This document shows, in pieces, positions 18,981-28,463 of a DNA stretch of 64,000 nt; the first letter of the stretch is position 1; every line of letters starts with the position of its first letter. The DNA comes from Aquimonas voraii (GTDB lineage Bacteria; Pseudomonadota; Gammaproteobacteria; Xanthomonadales; Xanthomonadaceae): NCBI RefSeq assembly GCF_900101825.1, contig NZ_FNAG01000007.1:1-64000 (forward strand), written 5' to 3'. The notes under the pieces were generated by a model. That model worked only from the letters and a program-made list of their open reading frames with translations, ran no database searches and had not been told where the DNA came from. The position numbers were made by a program, and so were the translations under genes.

Positions 18981-19924
18981 CGGGTCTCTCCCTGGAAATT
19001 CGGATCCTTCGCCAGCTCGGTGGAGGCGGCGAACTCGGTGGTGCTCAGCTCCGGAAGCAGGGCTTCCATGGCCGGGCGGTTGTCGGCAGCCAGCGCCGTC
19101 AGCGGCAGCCGCGGGTATTCGGAACCGAGACCCTTGCCAGCCAGCAGGGCCTTCAGCGGAATCGGGTTGGGCTCGCAGCCCAGGAAAGCGAACAGCGGGG
19201 CCAGCTTGGCCTCCAGCGCGGCAACCGCCTCGGCACGCCCGGCGCGAGCGAGGTCGCACAGCCGCCGCATGGCCGCCGGCACCACGTTCGAAGCCACTGA
19301 GATGACGCCGTCGGCGCCGGCCAGCATGGCGCGACCGCAGGTGGGATCGTCCCCGCTCAGCACGCTGAAGCCCTCGCCACGCAGCGGCAGCAGGGACTCC
19401 ATGCGCTCCTGCTCGGCGCGCGCTTCCTTGATGCCAATGATGCGCGGGTGCTGGGCCAGCCGGGCGACCGTGGCCGGCAGCAGGTCGCAAGCAGTGCGCG
19501 CCGGCACGTTGTAGAGAATCACCGGCAGGTCGCCGTTCTCGGCCACCGCGAGGTAGTGGGCGTACAGGCCCTCCTGCGTGGGCCGCACATACGGCGGGGT
19601 CACCACGAGCGCAGCCCGCGCACCGGCACCGGCGGCCAGCCGGGTCTGCGCAATGGTCTTGCGCGTATTTGACTGGCCGGTGCCGGCGATGACCGTCATC
19701 GGACCCGCGAGCTTGAGCGCGCACTCGATCAGCTGCTGCAGTTCGGAGTCGTCGAGCGCACTGCCCTCGCCGGTCGAGCCGGCGACGACGATGCCCTCGG
19801 TGCCGCCGACCCGCTGGGCTTCCACCAGCCGGTTCCAGGCGTCGAGATCGATCGCCCCCTCGTGGGCCGCACTGGGCGCGGCGAAGGGCGTGGCAAGCGC
19901 GGTGAGACAACCGGTGATGCGCAA
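18977..19924 (-). CDS. dapA: 4-hydroxy-tetrahydrodipicolinate synthase
   Basis: 315 aa from a TTG start at 19924, chosen because GAGG precedes it and the family N-terminus (ITGCLTALATPF) begins there; no ATG fits. Catalytic residues are visible: Schiff-base Lys in IIGIKEARAEQ, Tyr in VILYNVPART and Thr pair in GSTGEGSALDD. It condenses pyruvate with aspartate semialdehyde toward diaminopimelate and lysine. The lysC-lysA fusion at 25.8-28.5 kb acts before and after it in the same pathway. Confidence 0.94.
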   Translation of the reverse strand: MRITGCLTALATPFAAPSAAHEGAIDLDAWNRLVEAQRVGGTEGIVVAGSTGEGSALDDSELQQLIECALKLAGPMTVIAGTGQSNTRKTIAQTRLAAGAGARAALVVTPPYVRPTQEGLYAHYLAVAENGDLPVILYNVPARTACDLLPATVARLAQHPRIIGIKEARAEQERMESLLPLRGEGFSVLSGDDPTCGRAMLAGADGVISVASNVVPAAMRRLCDLARAGRAEAVAALEAKLAPLFAFLGCEPNPIPLKALLAGKGLGSEYPRLPLTALAADNRPAMEALLPELSTTEFAASTELAKDPNFQGETR

Positions 19925-20114
19925 GGTGGGCCTCGTGGCGGCGCGGGCGGAGTGCGCCCGACAGTCGAAAGAAGAAACCGCGAGCGTCAAGACTCCGCGG
20001 TGCAGCCCGCGATGGTACTGGCCGCGTCGAGCCAGCGACAAGCAGCCTCGGGCAGAGGTCACCGCGTGTTCATGTCGCCCCATGGGCTGCGGCAGGCGTT
20101 AAGCTTGCGGCTGC

Positions 20115-20699
20115 ATGCCACTTTCATCGGACACCGCCTTGAGCGACCCCGCACCCCGCCCGCAGACCAACGAGAATTACCTGCTGATCAACGCCTTCGC
20201 CGTGCATCCGGAGTCACCGCTGCTGCCCGTTTCCCGGCGTATCGCCGACAGCGGCTGCAACCTGGTGGACGCGCGGCTCTCCACGGTGGGTCGCGATGTG
20301 TCGGTGGTGGCGCTGGCGGTGGGCTCATGGGACGCCGTGGCCAAGCTCGAATCCTCGCTGGCCCGCCTGGAGCGCGAGGAGGGCTTGCGACTCGTGTGGT
20401 ACCGCACCGCACCGAAACCGCTGCAGAGCAACCTGCTGCCCTACATCGTCGAGGTCGTGGCTGCCGACAAGCCCGGCATCCTGTTCCAGCTGGCGGATTT
20501 CTTCGACCGCCAGGGCATCACCATCGAGACCCTTCACAGCACGCGCTACCGCGCGATGCAGACGGGAGCCGACATGTTCTCGGCCCAGGTCACCATCGGC
20601 ATTCCCGCCAACATGCACATCGCCGCCCTGCGCGACGACTTCCTCGAGTTCTGCGACCATCTGAACCTGGACGCGATCATGGACCCTATGAAGTTCTGA
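20115..20699 (+). CDS. GcvR-like ACT-domain regulatory protein
   Basis: 194 aa. Two ACT domains: one ~20-95 (LLINAFAVHPESPLLPVSRRIADSGCNLVDARLSTVG) and a second ~108-190 (PYIVEVVAADKPGILFQLADFFDRQGITIETLHS), the second being the canonical one. GcvR-type proteins modulate the glycine-cleavage regulator or act as amino-acid sensors. There is no DNA-binding domain, so it must act through a partner. It lies two bases before bcp, in the same direction, an arrangement seen beside dapA in related bacteria. The precise ligand is unknown. Confidence 0.8.
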   Translation: MPLSSDTALSDPAPRPQTNENYLLINAFAVHPESPLLPVSRRIADSGCNLVDARLSTVGRDVSVVALAVGSWDAVAKLESSLARLEREEGLRLVWYRTAPKPLQSNLLPYIVEVVAADKPGILFQLADFFDRQGITIETLHSTRYRAMQTGADMFSAQVTIGIPANMHIAALRDDFLEFCDHLNLDAIMDPMKF

Positions 20700-20701
20700 G
20701 C

Positions 20702-21169
20702 ATGAGCAAAGCCCTGACCCTGCCCGCCCTGAAGGTCGCCCTCGGCTCTGGCGAGACGCTTGATCTGGCCACCCTCAAGGGCCGATTCGTCGTTGTCTAC
20801 GCGTACCCGAAGGACAGCACGCCCGGCTGCACCCGCGAGGGCCAGGACTTCCGCGATCTGCACCCGCAGTTCGTAGCGCTGGGCGCCGAAGTGTTCGGGC
20901 TGTCGCGCGACTCGGTCGCCTCGCACGCGCGCTTCGCCGAGAAGCAGGGCTTTCCCTTCGCCCTGATCAGCGATCCCGACGAAATCCTGTGCCGGGCGCT
21001 CGACGTGATCCAGGAAAAGAGCCTGTACGGCCGCAAGTTCATGGGCATCGAGCGCAGCACCTTCCTGTTCGGGCCTGACGGCGCTTTGATGCAGACCTGG
21101 CGCAAGGTCAAGGTGCCCGGCCATGCGCAGGCCGTGCTCGACGCACTGAAGGCCGCCGCGCATGGCTGA
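20702..21169 (+). CDS. bcp: thioredoxin-dependent peroxiredoxin (BCP/PrxQ family)
   Basis: 155 aa. It reduces hydroperoxides. The peroxidatic Cys is in YPKDSTPGCTREGQDFRDL; the resolving Cys five residues later, seen in many BCPs (CTxExxxFxxC), is absent here, suggesting a 1-Cys or atypical mechanism. GLSRDSVASHARFAEKQGFPF and STFLFGPDGALMQTWRKVKVPGH are family features. It starts 2 nt after the gcvR-like stop. Confidence 0.93.
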   Translation: MSKALTLPALKVALGSGETLDLATLKGRFVVVYAYPKDSTPGCTREGQDFRDLHPQFVALGAEVFGLSRDSVASHARFAEKQGFPFALISDPDEILCRALDVIQEKSLYGRKFMGIERSTFLFGPDGALMQTWRKVKVPGHAQAVLDALKAAAHG

Positions 21170-21277
21170 AGGCCACGCACGCAGCCACGACATCCCCGAT
21201 ACCGAGCGGCCCGCTTCGCCCTGCGACGCGGGCCGTTTCGTTTGCCACCGCAGCACTGCCAGAGGAATGACTTCCCG

Positions 21278-22678
21278 ATGATGAGCCAAGGCAAGCGGAT
21301 CTACGTGCTGGACACCAACGTGCTGATGCACGACCCGACCGCGCTGTTCAAGTTCGCCGAACACGACATCTACCTGCCGATGGTGGTGCTGGAGGAGCTC
21401 GACCACGGCAAGAAGGGCACCACCGAAGTCGCGCGCAACGCCCGCCAAGTCAGCCGCTTCATCAACGAACTCATCGAAGCCAGCGGCAGCAGCAACATCC
21501 AGGCGGGCCTGAAGCTCGAGCGCCCGGCCTCGCTGAACCTGCGCGCGCAGCCGGCGATCGGCCGCCTGCTGTTCCAGATCGAGGCCACCGGCACGCAGAA
21601 GCGCGAAGGCGCACCCCTGCCCGACAACCAGATCCTCGCCTCGATCCTGAAGCTGCGCGAGCAGCAGGCGGGCACGGAAGTCGTGCTGGTGTCGAAGGAC
21701 ATCAACCTGCGGATCAAGGCCAGCATCTTCGGTATCCCCGCCGAGGACTACGAGAACGATCGCGCGCTCGACGACTTCAGCCTGCTCTACTCCGGCGTGC
21801 GCGAGCTCGACGACGGCTTCTGGGATCGCCATGAGAGCGACCTGCGCAGCTGGATCGAACGCGGCCACACCTACTACGAGATCCGCGCCGCCGAAGCCGA
21901 GGACTGGCGGCCCAACGAGTTCCTCTGCTTTGACGGCGACGAAGAGGCGGAGCTGCGCGTGGTCGGCCCGCGCGACGACCGGGTGGTGCTGCAGCTCGTC
22001 GAGAACTACCGCGCCAGCTCACGCCAGGTCTGGGGCGTCTCGGCGCGCAACCGCGAGCAGAACTTCGCCCTCAATGTGCTGATGGACCCGGAGATCGACT
22101 TCGTCACCCTGCTGGGCACGGCCGGCACCGGCAAGACCCTGCTGGCGCTGGCGGCGGGGCTGGCGCAGACGCTGGACCAGCAGCGCTACCGCGAGATCAT
22201 CATGACCCGCGCCACGGTCAGCGTCGGCGAAGACATCGGCTTCCTGCCCGGCACCGAAGAGGAAAAGATGACGCCCTGGATGGGCGCACTCACCGACAAC
22301 CTGGAAGTGCTGACCAGCCCGCAGGACGGCGGCGCCTGGGGCCGCGCAGCGACCAATGAGCTGCTGGCCTCACGCATCAAGATCCGCTCGATGAACTTCA
22401 TGCGCGGCCGCACCTTCCTGAGCCGCTACGTGATCATCGACGAGGCGCAGAACCTCACACCCAAGCAGATGAAGACCCTGCTGACCCGCGCCGGCCCCGG
22501 CACCAAGATGGTCTGCCTCGGCAACGTCGAGCAGATCGACACGCCCTACCTCACCGAGACCACCTCGGGCCTGACCTACGCGGTCGACCGCTTCCAGCAC
22601 TGGCCGCACAGCGCCCACATCACCCTGCGCCGCGGCGAGCGCTCGCGTCTGGCGGACTTCGCGTCCGAGGCGCTGTAG
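21278..22678 (+). CDS. PhoH-family ATPase with N-terminal PIN domain
   Basis: 466 aa. N-terminal PIN nuclease-like domain (IYVLDTNVLMHDPTALF ... with conserved Asp in VVLEELDHGKKG and DNQILASILKL) fused to a PhoH P-loop domain (Walker A GTAGTGKT, Walker B VIIDEAQNLTPKQMK, and RGRTF). PhoH2-type PIN-PhoH proteins are RNA helicase/RNases in other bacteria. ATG at 21278 follows AGAGGAATGA, a good ribosome site. A second in-frame ATG is adjacent. Confidence 0.92.
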   Translation: MMSQGKRIYVLDTNVLMHDPTALFKFAEHDIYLPMVVLEELDHGKKGTTEVARNARQVSRFINELIEASGSSNIQAGLKLERPASLNLRAQPAIGRLLFQIEATGTQKREGAPLPDNQILASILKLREQQAGTEVVLVSKDINLRIKASIFGIPAEDYENDRALDDFSLLYSGVRELDDGFWDRHESDLRSWIERGHTYYEIRAAEAEDWRPNEFLCFDGDEEAELRVVGPRDDRVVLQLVENYRASSRQVWGVSARNREQNFALNVLMDPEIDFVTLLGTAGTGKTLLALAAGLAQTLDQQRYREIIMTRATVSVGEDIGFLPGTEEEKMTPWMGALTDNLEVLTSPQDGGAWGRAATNELLASRIKIRSMNFMRGRTFLSRYVIIDEAQNLTPKQMKTLLTRAGPGTKMVCLGNVEQIDTPYLTETTSGLTYAVDRFQHWPHSAHITLRRGERSRLADFASEAL

Positions 22679-22768
22679 CACGTACCGCCTGCGGACAAGC
22701 GGACGCCTCACCCCGAGTGGGACGACGCTTGTTCGCGGCGGCGGATACCATCTCTGGAATCAGGGCAC

Positions 22769-23008
22769 TCAGCCGCCGCTGCCCAGCAACTGCTCAAGGT
22801 GACCGCCAACGCCACGTGACCACACCAGATCACACTCGCGACAGCCGTAGAAGCGAACCCCAGAAATGAGCCGCACTTCGCGTTCGAGCTTCAACAGCGG
22901 CAGCCCTTCGGGCGCGAAGCCTGCTCCAATGCCATCGGACACAGCAACGCGCCCACTGACGATGCGAAGAGAACCGCAATCAGGACAGGTTTGAGGCGGG
23001 CATTCCAT
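22769..23008 (-). CDS. small zinc-ribbon protein, hypothetical
   Basis: 79 aa, product not recognised. Two CxxC knuckles (CPDCGSLRI at ~8-11 and YGCRECDLVW at ~56-59) would bind one zinc in a ribbon fold. The middle is hydrophobic/beta. It stands alone, 35 nt upstream of murD2 in the same direction. Alternatives: a metal-binding regulator fragment or a spurious ORF; the two paired knuckles argue for a real gene. Confidence 0.55.
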   Translation of the reverse strand: MECPPQTCPDCGSLRIVSGRVAVSDGIGAGFAPEGLPLLKLEREVRLISGVRFYGCRECDLVWSRGVGGHLEQLLGSGG

Positions 23009-23043
23009 GAGAAGACCTTGCTCGGCAGTCGATCACGGAGAGC

Positions 23044-24498
23044 CTACCGGATACCGAGGCCCTCGATCTGTCCGAGGGCCTCGGCATCGAAACCCGTCAG
23101 CGCGGCAAAGCGGCGGCCGCGCTCGGCATAGTCGCGGAACTCGCCGAAGCTCGGTGCGCCGGGGCTGAGCAGCAGCACGCCACGGTCATCGCTGGACGCG
23201 CGCGCATCAAGCGCGGCGTCGGCCGCGGCCACTGCAGTGGGCAGATCCGATGCTTCGATCAACTCGAAACCTGAGGACCCGGAAGCGCGCAGCGCCTGCG
23301 CGATGCGCGGGCCGTTGGCGCCCATGCAGACGATCACCGCCGGCGCTTCGCTGCGCATCGCGGCAGCGAAATCCGACCAGTCGAGGCCACGGTCGTGGCC
23401 GCCGACCAGAATCGCCGCGCGACGCCCGCGGTAGTGCGCCAGCGCCGCGAGGCTGGCATGCGGCGTGGTGCTGATACTGTCGTTGACGTACAGCCGCCCT
23501 GCCCGCTCGCCCAGCGGCTGCAGGCGATGCGGCAGCGCGCGGAAGCTGCGCGCGGCCTGCGCCAGCGGCCGCGCATCGATGCCCACGGCCTCGATGGCCG
23601 CCAGCGCCGCGCACAGATTGCGGGCGTTGTGTGCGCCGGGCAGCGGGAGGTCTGCCGCATTGAACACGTGTTGATTGCCGCGACAGATCGCACCGCTGGC
23701 GGCCTCGAAGTGCCAGCCCTGCGGCGTTCCGAACCAGATCGCATCACCGCGCGCGCCGAAGCGCTGCACGAGGGTTGGATTCTCGGCGTTCAGCACGACC
23801 CGCTTCGCGCCCACGCCCTCGATCAGCGCGCACTTGTCGGCGTAGTAGCGCGCCTCGCTGCCATGCCAGTCGAGGTGCTCGGGATAGAGGTTCAACAGCA
23901 TCGCCACGTCGGGTGCTGCGGCATCGCCGGTCTGGTAGCTCGACAGCTCGATCACGTAGGCCTCGACCGCGGGCGTGACCAGCGCACCGACGCCCACAGC
24001 GCTTGAGGCAGACGCCTCAGGCAGCAGCAGCTCCAGCAGCGGCAGGCCGATATTGCCGGCCAGCGCCACGCGGCGGCCGCTGGCGCGCAGGAGATGCGCG
24101 ACCAGCGCCGTGGTGGTGCTCTTGCCCTTGCTGGCGGTGATGCACAGGGTCGGCGCCTGCGGGTCGCGGACCTGATGCTCGCCAAACCAGAGCGCAGTGC
24201 CCGAGGTGAAGCGCACCCCGGCCTGCAGCGCCTCGGCAGCCACGCCGCGATACGGACTGATGCCGGGCGACTTCACGATCCACTCGAAGCGCCGCAGCAA
24301 CTCCAGCGAAGGCTCGCCCACATGCAGGTCGATCCTGTCGCCGAATTCCGCGCGAGCGACCTCGGCTTCATCGGCGCTGCAGATCAGGGCGAGGCGCTGC
24401 GCCTGCAATGCGCCGAGCAAAGCGCGCAACGCCGCCCTGCCCTCGCGCCCATAGCCCCAGACGGCGGTGGCGCGGCCCTCAAGCGCCGAAATGCGCAT
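23044..24498 (-). CDS. murD2: UDP-MurNAc-L-Ala:L-Glu ligase, MurD2 type
   Basis: 484 aa Mur ligase. ATP-binding loop ITASKGKSTTTALVAHLLRASG; substrate/metal segment YPEHLDWHGSEARYYADK with carbamylated-Lys position; VNDSISTTPHASLAAL; and C-terminal domain loop GGHDRGLDWSDF. The sequence fits MurD, but the gene overlaps murL by 20 nt. In Xanthomonas oryzae the equivalent MurD2 adds L-Glu rather than D-Glu, and MurL then inverts it. By context this is MurD2 rather than canonical MurD. Start ATG at 24498 (MRISALEGRATAVWGYGREG, nucleotide-fold start). Confidence 0.85.
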   Translation of the reverse strand: MRISALEGRATAVWGYGREGRAALRALLGALQAQRLALICSADEAEVARAEFGDRIDLHVGEPSLELLRRFEWIVKSPGISPYRGVAAEALQAGVRFTSGTALWFGEHQVRDPQAPTLCITASKGKSTTTALVAHLLRASGRRVALAGNIGLPLLELLLPEASASSAVGVGALVTPAVEAYVIELSSYQTGDAAAPDVAMLLNLYPEHLDWHGSEARYYADKCALIEGVGAKRVVLNAENPTLVQRFGARGDAIWFGTPQGWHFEAASGAICRGNQHVFNAADLPLPGAHNARNLCAALAAIEAVGIDARPLAQAARSFRALPHRLQPLGERAGRLYVNDSISTTPHASLAALAHYRGRRAAILVGGHDRGLDWSDFAAAMRSEAPAVIVCMGANGPRIAQALRASGSSGFELIEASDLPTAVAAADAALDARASSDDRGVLLLSPGAPSFGEFRDYAERGRRFAALTGFDAEALGQIEGLGIR

Positions 24499-25840
24499 GC
24501 AGGCGATCCATCAACTCCATCGGCACGCCGTGCGGCCCGGCCGGCTGCAGCTGCGCATCCAGCGCCAGCGCCGAGACATCGAGCTGGGGCAGGATCTCCT
24601 CGCGGAAGCGCGCGACCAGGGCGTCCTCGCGCCAGGCCGGGCTCTGTGCGAGATGCGCGAAGGCCGCGCGCGACTCGATGGCCTCGCCCACGCATTCGAA
24701 GGGCTTGTGGTCACGGTATTCGATCAGCGCGTCGAAACCCGCGGCAAGCTGCGGCTCGTCCAGCAGGTTGCGGCCGAAAATCGACACCAACCGCGGCTTG
24801 GGCATGAAGGGTGCAAGCGCCAGGAAGACGAAGTGGCACTTCGGGCAGACCCCGCACCAGCGCTCGGCCGGGCGCTCGCCCAGCAGATGGAAGTTGCGGT
24901 TGCAGCTGGAGAAGTGGCGGTCATAGCCCTCGATGCGCGCGAACTGGCGCGCGATGGCGAGCTCCGACCACGGGCGCAGCAGCGAGTAGTAGCCGAGGTC
25001 GGCGGCGACCTCATCGCGCAGCAGGGCGGCGAAGTGCTGCTCGAAGTCCCAGCCCTTGCTCCACTGGTGGTTGACCTCGCCGGTGCCCGGGATCTGGCTG
25101 CCGTAGCTGGCCGAGCGCTCGTTCGAGAACACCACCTGATCGACGCCCTGCAGCAGGGCCGCCAACACCAGGATCGCCGAGTTGATCGCGGTGACCGGGA
25201 TGTGGCCGTTGTACGCGCCCTGCCGGTTCAGCTCGAACAGCTCGGGCGCGATCGCACGTTCGATTTTCAGGCCCGGCAGGCCGGTGCGCTCGGCGCAGGC
25301 GGCGATCAGCTGCGAGCTGCCGATCCAGCTCACGGTCTGCTCGACGCCCAGCGAACGCAGGCTCTCGATCGAGACCAGTGAATCCTTGCCGCCACCGATC
25401 GCCACAAGCGCATGGGGACGCAGGCCCAACGCGGGCGCAGTCGAAGGCGAGGGCCCCGGCACGGGGAAGTTGAGCCGCGCTTCGAGGTCCAGCCCGTTGC
25501 GATGGGCGAATTCCCCCAAGCCCAGGCGATAGACCTCGCTCAGCAGGCCGCGGGCCTTCAGCGAGGGCTGGTCGCCTTCGAACACCAGCTGCGGCGGCAC
25601 CGCCGCCTTGTAGTAGCTGACGCCGGCGATCCAGTGCAGCAGGTCCAGCGCGCGGCCCACGGCCAGCGCGCGCGCGCCGTCGAGTGCGAAGGGCGCACCC
25701 GGAATGCGCAGGCGCTCGACCAGCAGCGGGCCATCGTCGAAGCGGTACTCCAGCTCGACGGCGCCGGTCTGCGCATCGAGCCGGCTGGCGACGAAGCGGA
25801 AGCTGCGGATCGCGTCGCGATCGAAGGTCCACTCAGTCAT
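24479..25840 (-). CDS. murL: UDP-MurNAc-L-Ala-L-Glu epimerase MurL
   Basis: 453 aa. Matches MurL of Xanthomonas: N-terminal beta-rich part, then a central ATP-pyrophosphatase-like loop ALVAIGGGKDSLVSIESL (~145), VFSNERSASYGSQIPGTGEVNHQWSKG, and a cysteine cluster CGVCPKCHFVFLAL (~325). MurL epimerises the terminal L-Glu of UDP-MurNAc-L-Ala-L-Glu to D-Glu, using ATP. ATG at 25840 (MTEWTFD) chosen, with GAGGA 8 nt upstream; it overlaps the lysine fusion gene end by 8 nt. The set lysCA-murL-murD2 links diaminopimelate/lysine synthesis with the peptidoglycan stem. Confidence 0.9.
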   Translation of the reverse strand: MTEWTFDRDAIRSFRFVASRLDAQTGAVELEYRFDDGPLLVERLRIPGAPFALDGARALAVGRALDLLHWIAGVSYYKAAVPPQLVFEGDQPSLKARGLLSEVYRLGLGEFAHRNGLDLEARLNFPVPGPSPSTAPALGLRPHALVAIGGGKDSLVSIESLRSLGVEQTVSWIGSSQLIAACAERTGLPGLKIERAIAPELFELNRQGAYNGHIPVTAINSAILVLAALLQGVDQVVFSNERSASYGSQIPGTGEVNHQWSKGWDFEQHFAALLRDEVAADLGYYSLLRPWSELAIARQFARIEGYDRHFSSCNRNFHLLGERPAERWCGVCPKCHFVFLALAPFMPKPRLVSIFGRNLLDEPQLAAGFDALIEYRDHKPFECVGEAIESRAAFAHLAQSPAWREDALVARFREEILPQLDVSALALDAQLQPAGPHGVPMELMDRLHAHFGA

Positions 25841-28463
25841 CCAGCACATCCTCGCTCGGCAGGGGGCGCAGATTGTAGGTGTTGGCCATCACCGCGCCAT
25901 AGGCGCCGGCGGTTGCAATCAGCACGACATCGTCTTCGGCGGTCGCATCCGGCAGGCGCCGCCTGCGCCCGAGCACGTCGCTGCTCTCGCAGATCGGTCC
26001 GACCACGTCGGCCGGCGCACCGGGCGCCGCATCGAGACGCGAGAGGTTGACGATCTCGTGGTAGGCACCGTACAGGGCCGGGCGCATCAGCGCATTCATG
26101 CCGGCAGCGAGGCCGACGCGGCGCACGCCGGACTTCTCGACCACCTGGGTGACGCGGGTCAGCAGCACGCCGGCCTCGGCCACCAGGAAGCGCCCTGGCT
26201 CGATCCACAGCGCGTACTGCGGATAGGCCTGTTTGAGTTCGGCCAGCGCCGCGGCATAGCCAGCGAGGTCGAAGTCGGGCGCATCGGGCTCGTAGGGCAC
26301 GCCAAGGCCGCCGCCGACGTCGATGCTTTCGATGCTGCCGATGCCGTCGGCGATCGCCGCCAGCTGCGCGTAGACCGTGCGCCAGTGGCCGGCGTCAAAC
26401 ACGCCGCTGCCGATGTGCGCGTGCAGGCCGGTGATGCGCGCACCAGCCTCGCGCGCCGCTTCAAGCACCGGCGCCAGCCCGCTGGCCGGCAGACCGAACT
26501 TGGCACCCTTGCCGCCCGTGCGCACCTTCTCGTGGTGGCCGCTGCCAAAGCCCGGATCGATGCGCAGCACCAGCTCGGCGCCGCGGAAGATCTCGGGCCA
26601 GTGGATCAGCGGATAGGCGCTGTCCACGGTCATGCGCACGCCCAGTTCTCGGGCGCGGGCGTACTCGACGCGCGGCGCGAAGCTGGGCGTGAACAGCACG
26701 CGCGCGGGCTCCAGGCCCGGCACCGCGGCGAACACGTGCTCCAGTTCGCCGATCGACACGCATTCCAGCCCGAAGCCCTCCTCGACCAGCAGGCGCAGGA
26801 TCGCCGGATGCGGATTGGCCTTGATCGCGTAGTAGCGGCGGTCGACGCAGGCGATGGCGGCGAGATCGCGCGCGCGCTGGCGCACGGTCGGCAGGTGGTA
26901 GACGTAGCGCGGCGCATCGCCCGCACGCGGTAGCAGCTCGGCCGCGCGCGCGCGCCACCAGGGCGCGCTGCGCCTGGCCTCGGTGCCGCTGAGCTCCAGC
27001 CAGCTCGGGCCGAACACCGCGGTCTCGTCGACCGGCATCGCCGTGCTGGCGATCAGCATGCCGTGCAGCTTGGGCAGCATGCCCTCGGCCACGGCCTCGT
27101 CGACCACGAAGGTCAGGTTGAGGTCGTTCGAGCTCTGCGAGATCAGGTGCACGCGCTCGCGACCAAACTCGGCAAGCACATCGGAGAGCTTGTGCAGCAG
27201 CGAGCGCATGCCGCGGCCGACCAGGGTGATCGCCGCACAAGGCGCGATCACCTTGACCCGGCAGAAGGGTTCGAGGTCGGCGCAGAGCGCATCGAGCACG
27301 TTGGAGTTGACCAGGTTCTCGGACGGGTCCAGCGAGACCGTGACGTTGGACTCGGCCGAGCCGATCAGGTCCACCGAGAGGCCGTGCGCGCGGAAGCGCT
27401 CGAACACGTCGGCGAGAAAGCCGACCTGCTGCCACATACCGATCGACTCCATCGACACCAGCACGATGCCGCGGCGTGAGGAGATCGCCTTGACGCCGGG
27501 CGGCGCGTCGGCGGCCACCGCGTCGATCAGGGTGCCGGGAAAATCCGGCCGCTCGGTGTCGCGCACCCACAGCGGCACGCGGCGCTCGCGGCAGGGCCCG
27601 ATGCAGCGCGGATGCAGCACCTTGGCGCCGGTGGTGGCGATCTCCTGCGCCTCTTCGTAGTCCAGCCGCGAGAGCAGGCGCGCCTGCGGTACCTGGCGCG
27701 GATTCGCACTGAACATGCCGGGCACGTCGGTCCAGATCTCGACGCGAGCGGCCTTCAGCAAGGCGCCGAAATAGGCGGCCGAGGTGTCGGAGCCGCCGCG
27801 GCCGAGGATGGCCGTCCGCCCCGCCGAATCGCGGGCGATGAAGCCCTGGGTGATCAAGAGCTCGCCCTGCCGCGCGAAGCGCTCGGCGAAGCCGGGCTCG
27901 GGCGCGGTGTGGCAGTTGACCGACAGATGCCGCGACCACGCGCTCTGGTGCGGCAGCTCGATCGCGCGCAGGTGCTCGCGCGCATCCACCCAGGCGATCG
28001 GGTGGCCTTGGCTGCGCAGATAGGCCGCGCCCAGCGCACTCGACATCAGCTCGCCCAGGCTCAGCAGCTCGGCCTGCCAGGGGATCTCGGCCGCGGCCGC
28101 GCGCGGATCCGCAGCCAGCGCGCGCAGCTCGGCAAAGCGCGCTCCAAGCACGGCTTCAGCATCGAGGCCCAGCTCGGCGGCGAAATCGATGTGGCGCTGA
28201 ACGATGATCTCGGCGCCCTCGGTCTGCTTCGCTGCATCGCCAGCGGCATCGATGATCGCCTGCAGGGCATTGGTGATGCCCGAGACCGCCGACACCACCA
28301 CCAGCACCGGCCCACCCTCACTGCGGCGGGCGGCCGCGAGTGTGCCGATGTTGTCCCAGCGGCTGCGTTTCGACACGCTGGTCCCACCGAATTTCAGCAC
28401 CGACCAGGACGCGGTCGGAGCGGGGGTCGGGCGGGTGGCGGGGTCGGAAACGGAGGCGGACAA
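25833..28463 (-). CDS. bifunctional aspartate kinase / diaminopimelate decarboxylase
   Basis: 876 aa from a TTG start at 28463 (GAGGA eight nt upstream). N-terminal aspartate kinase: SWSVLKFGGTSVSKRSRW, FIARDSAGRTAILGRGGSDTSAAYFG, DVPGMFSANPRQVPQARLLSRLDYEEAQE, then ACT regulatory domains (~310-450). C-terminal half: PLP-dependent DAP decarboxylase, PLP-Lys in YYAIKANPHPAIL, HAHIGSGVFD, DVGGGLGVPYEPD, EPGRFLVAEAG, CESSDVLGRRRRLP. It catalyses the first step (Asp phosphorylation) and last step (meso-DAP to lysine) of the pathway. The fusion is characteristic of Xanthomonadales. Longer ORF upstream to 28682 lacks homology. Confidence 0.95.
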   Translation of the reverse strand: MSASVSDPATRPTPAPTASWSVLKFGGTSVSKRSRWDNIGTLAAARRSEGGPVLVVVSAVSGITNALQAIIDAAGDAAKQTEGAEIIVQRHIDFAAELGLDAEAVLGARFAELRALAADPRAAAAEIPWQAELLSLGELMSSALGAAYLRSQGHPIAWVDAREHLRAIELPHQSAWSRHLSVNCHTAPEPGFAERFARQGELLITQGFIARDSAGRTAILGRGGSDTSAAYFGALLKAARVEIWTDVPGMFSANPRQVPQARLLSRLDYEEAQEIATTGAKVLHPRCIGPCRERRVPLWVRDTERPDFPGTLIDAVAADAPPGVKAISSRRGIVLVSMESIGMWQQVGFLADVFERFRAHGLSVDLIGSAESNVTVSLDPSENLVNSNVLDALCADLEPFCRVKVIAPCAAITLVGRGMRSLLHKLSDVLAEFGRERVHLISQSSNDLNLTFVVDEAVAEGMLPKLHGMLIASTAMPVDETAVFGPSWLELSGTEARRSAPWWRARAAELLPRAGDAPRYVYHLPTVRQRARDLAAIACVDRRYYAIKANPHPAILRLLVEEGFGLECVSIGELEHVFAAVPGLEPARVLFTPSFAPRVEYARARELGVRMTVDSAYPLIHWPEIFRGAELVLRIDPGFGSGHHEKVRTGGKGAKFGLPASGLAPVLEAAREAGARITGLHAHIGSGVFDAGHWRTVYAQLAAIADGIGSIESIDVGGGLGVPYEPDAPDFDLAGYAAALAELKQAYPQYALWIEPGRFLVAEAGVLLTRVTQVVEKSGVRRVGLAAGMNALMRPALYGAYHEIVNLSRLDAAPGAPADVVGPICESSDVLGRRRRLPDATAEDDVVLIATAGAYGAVMANTYNLRPLPSEDVLDD

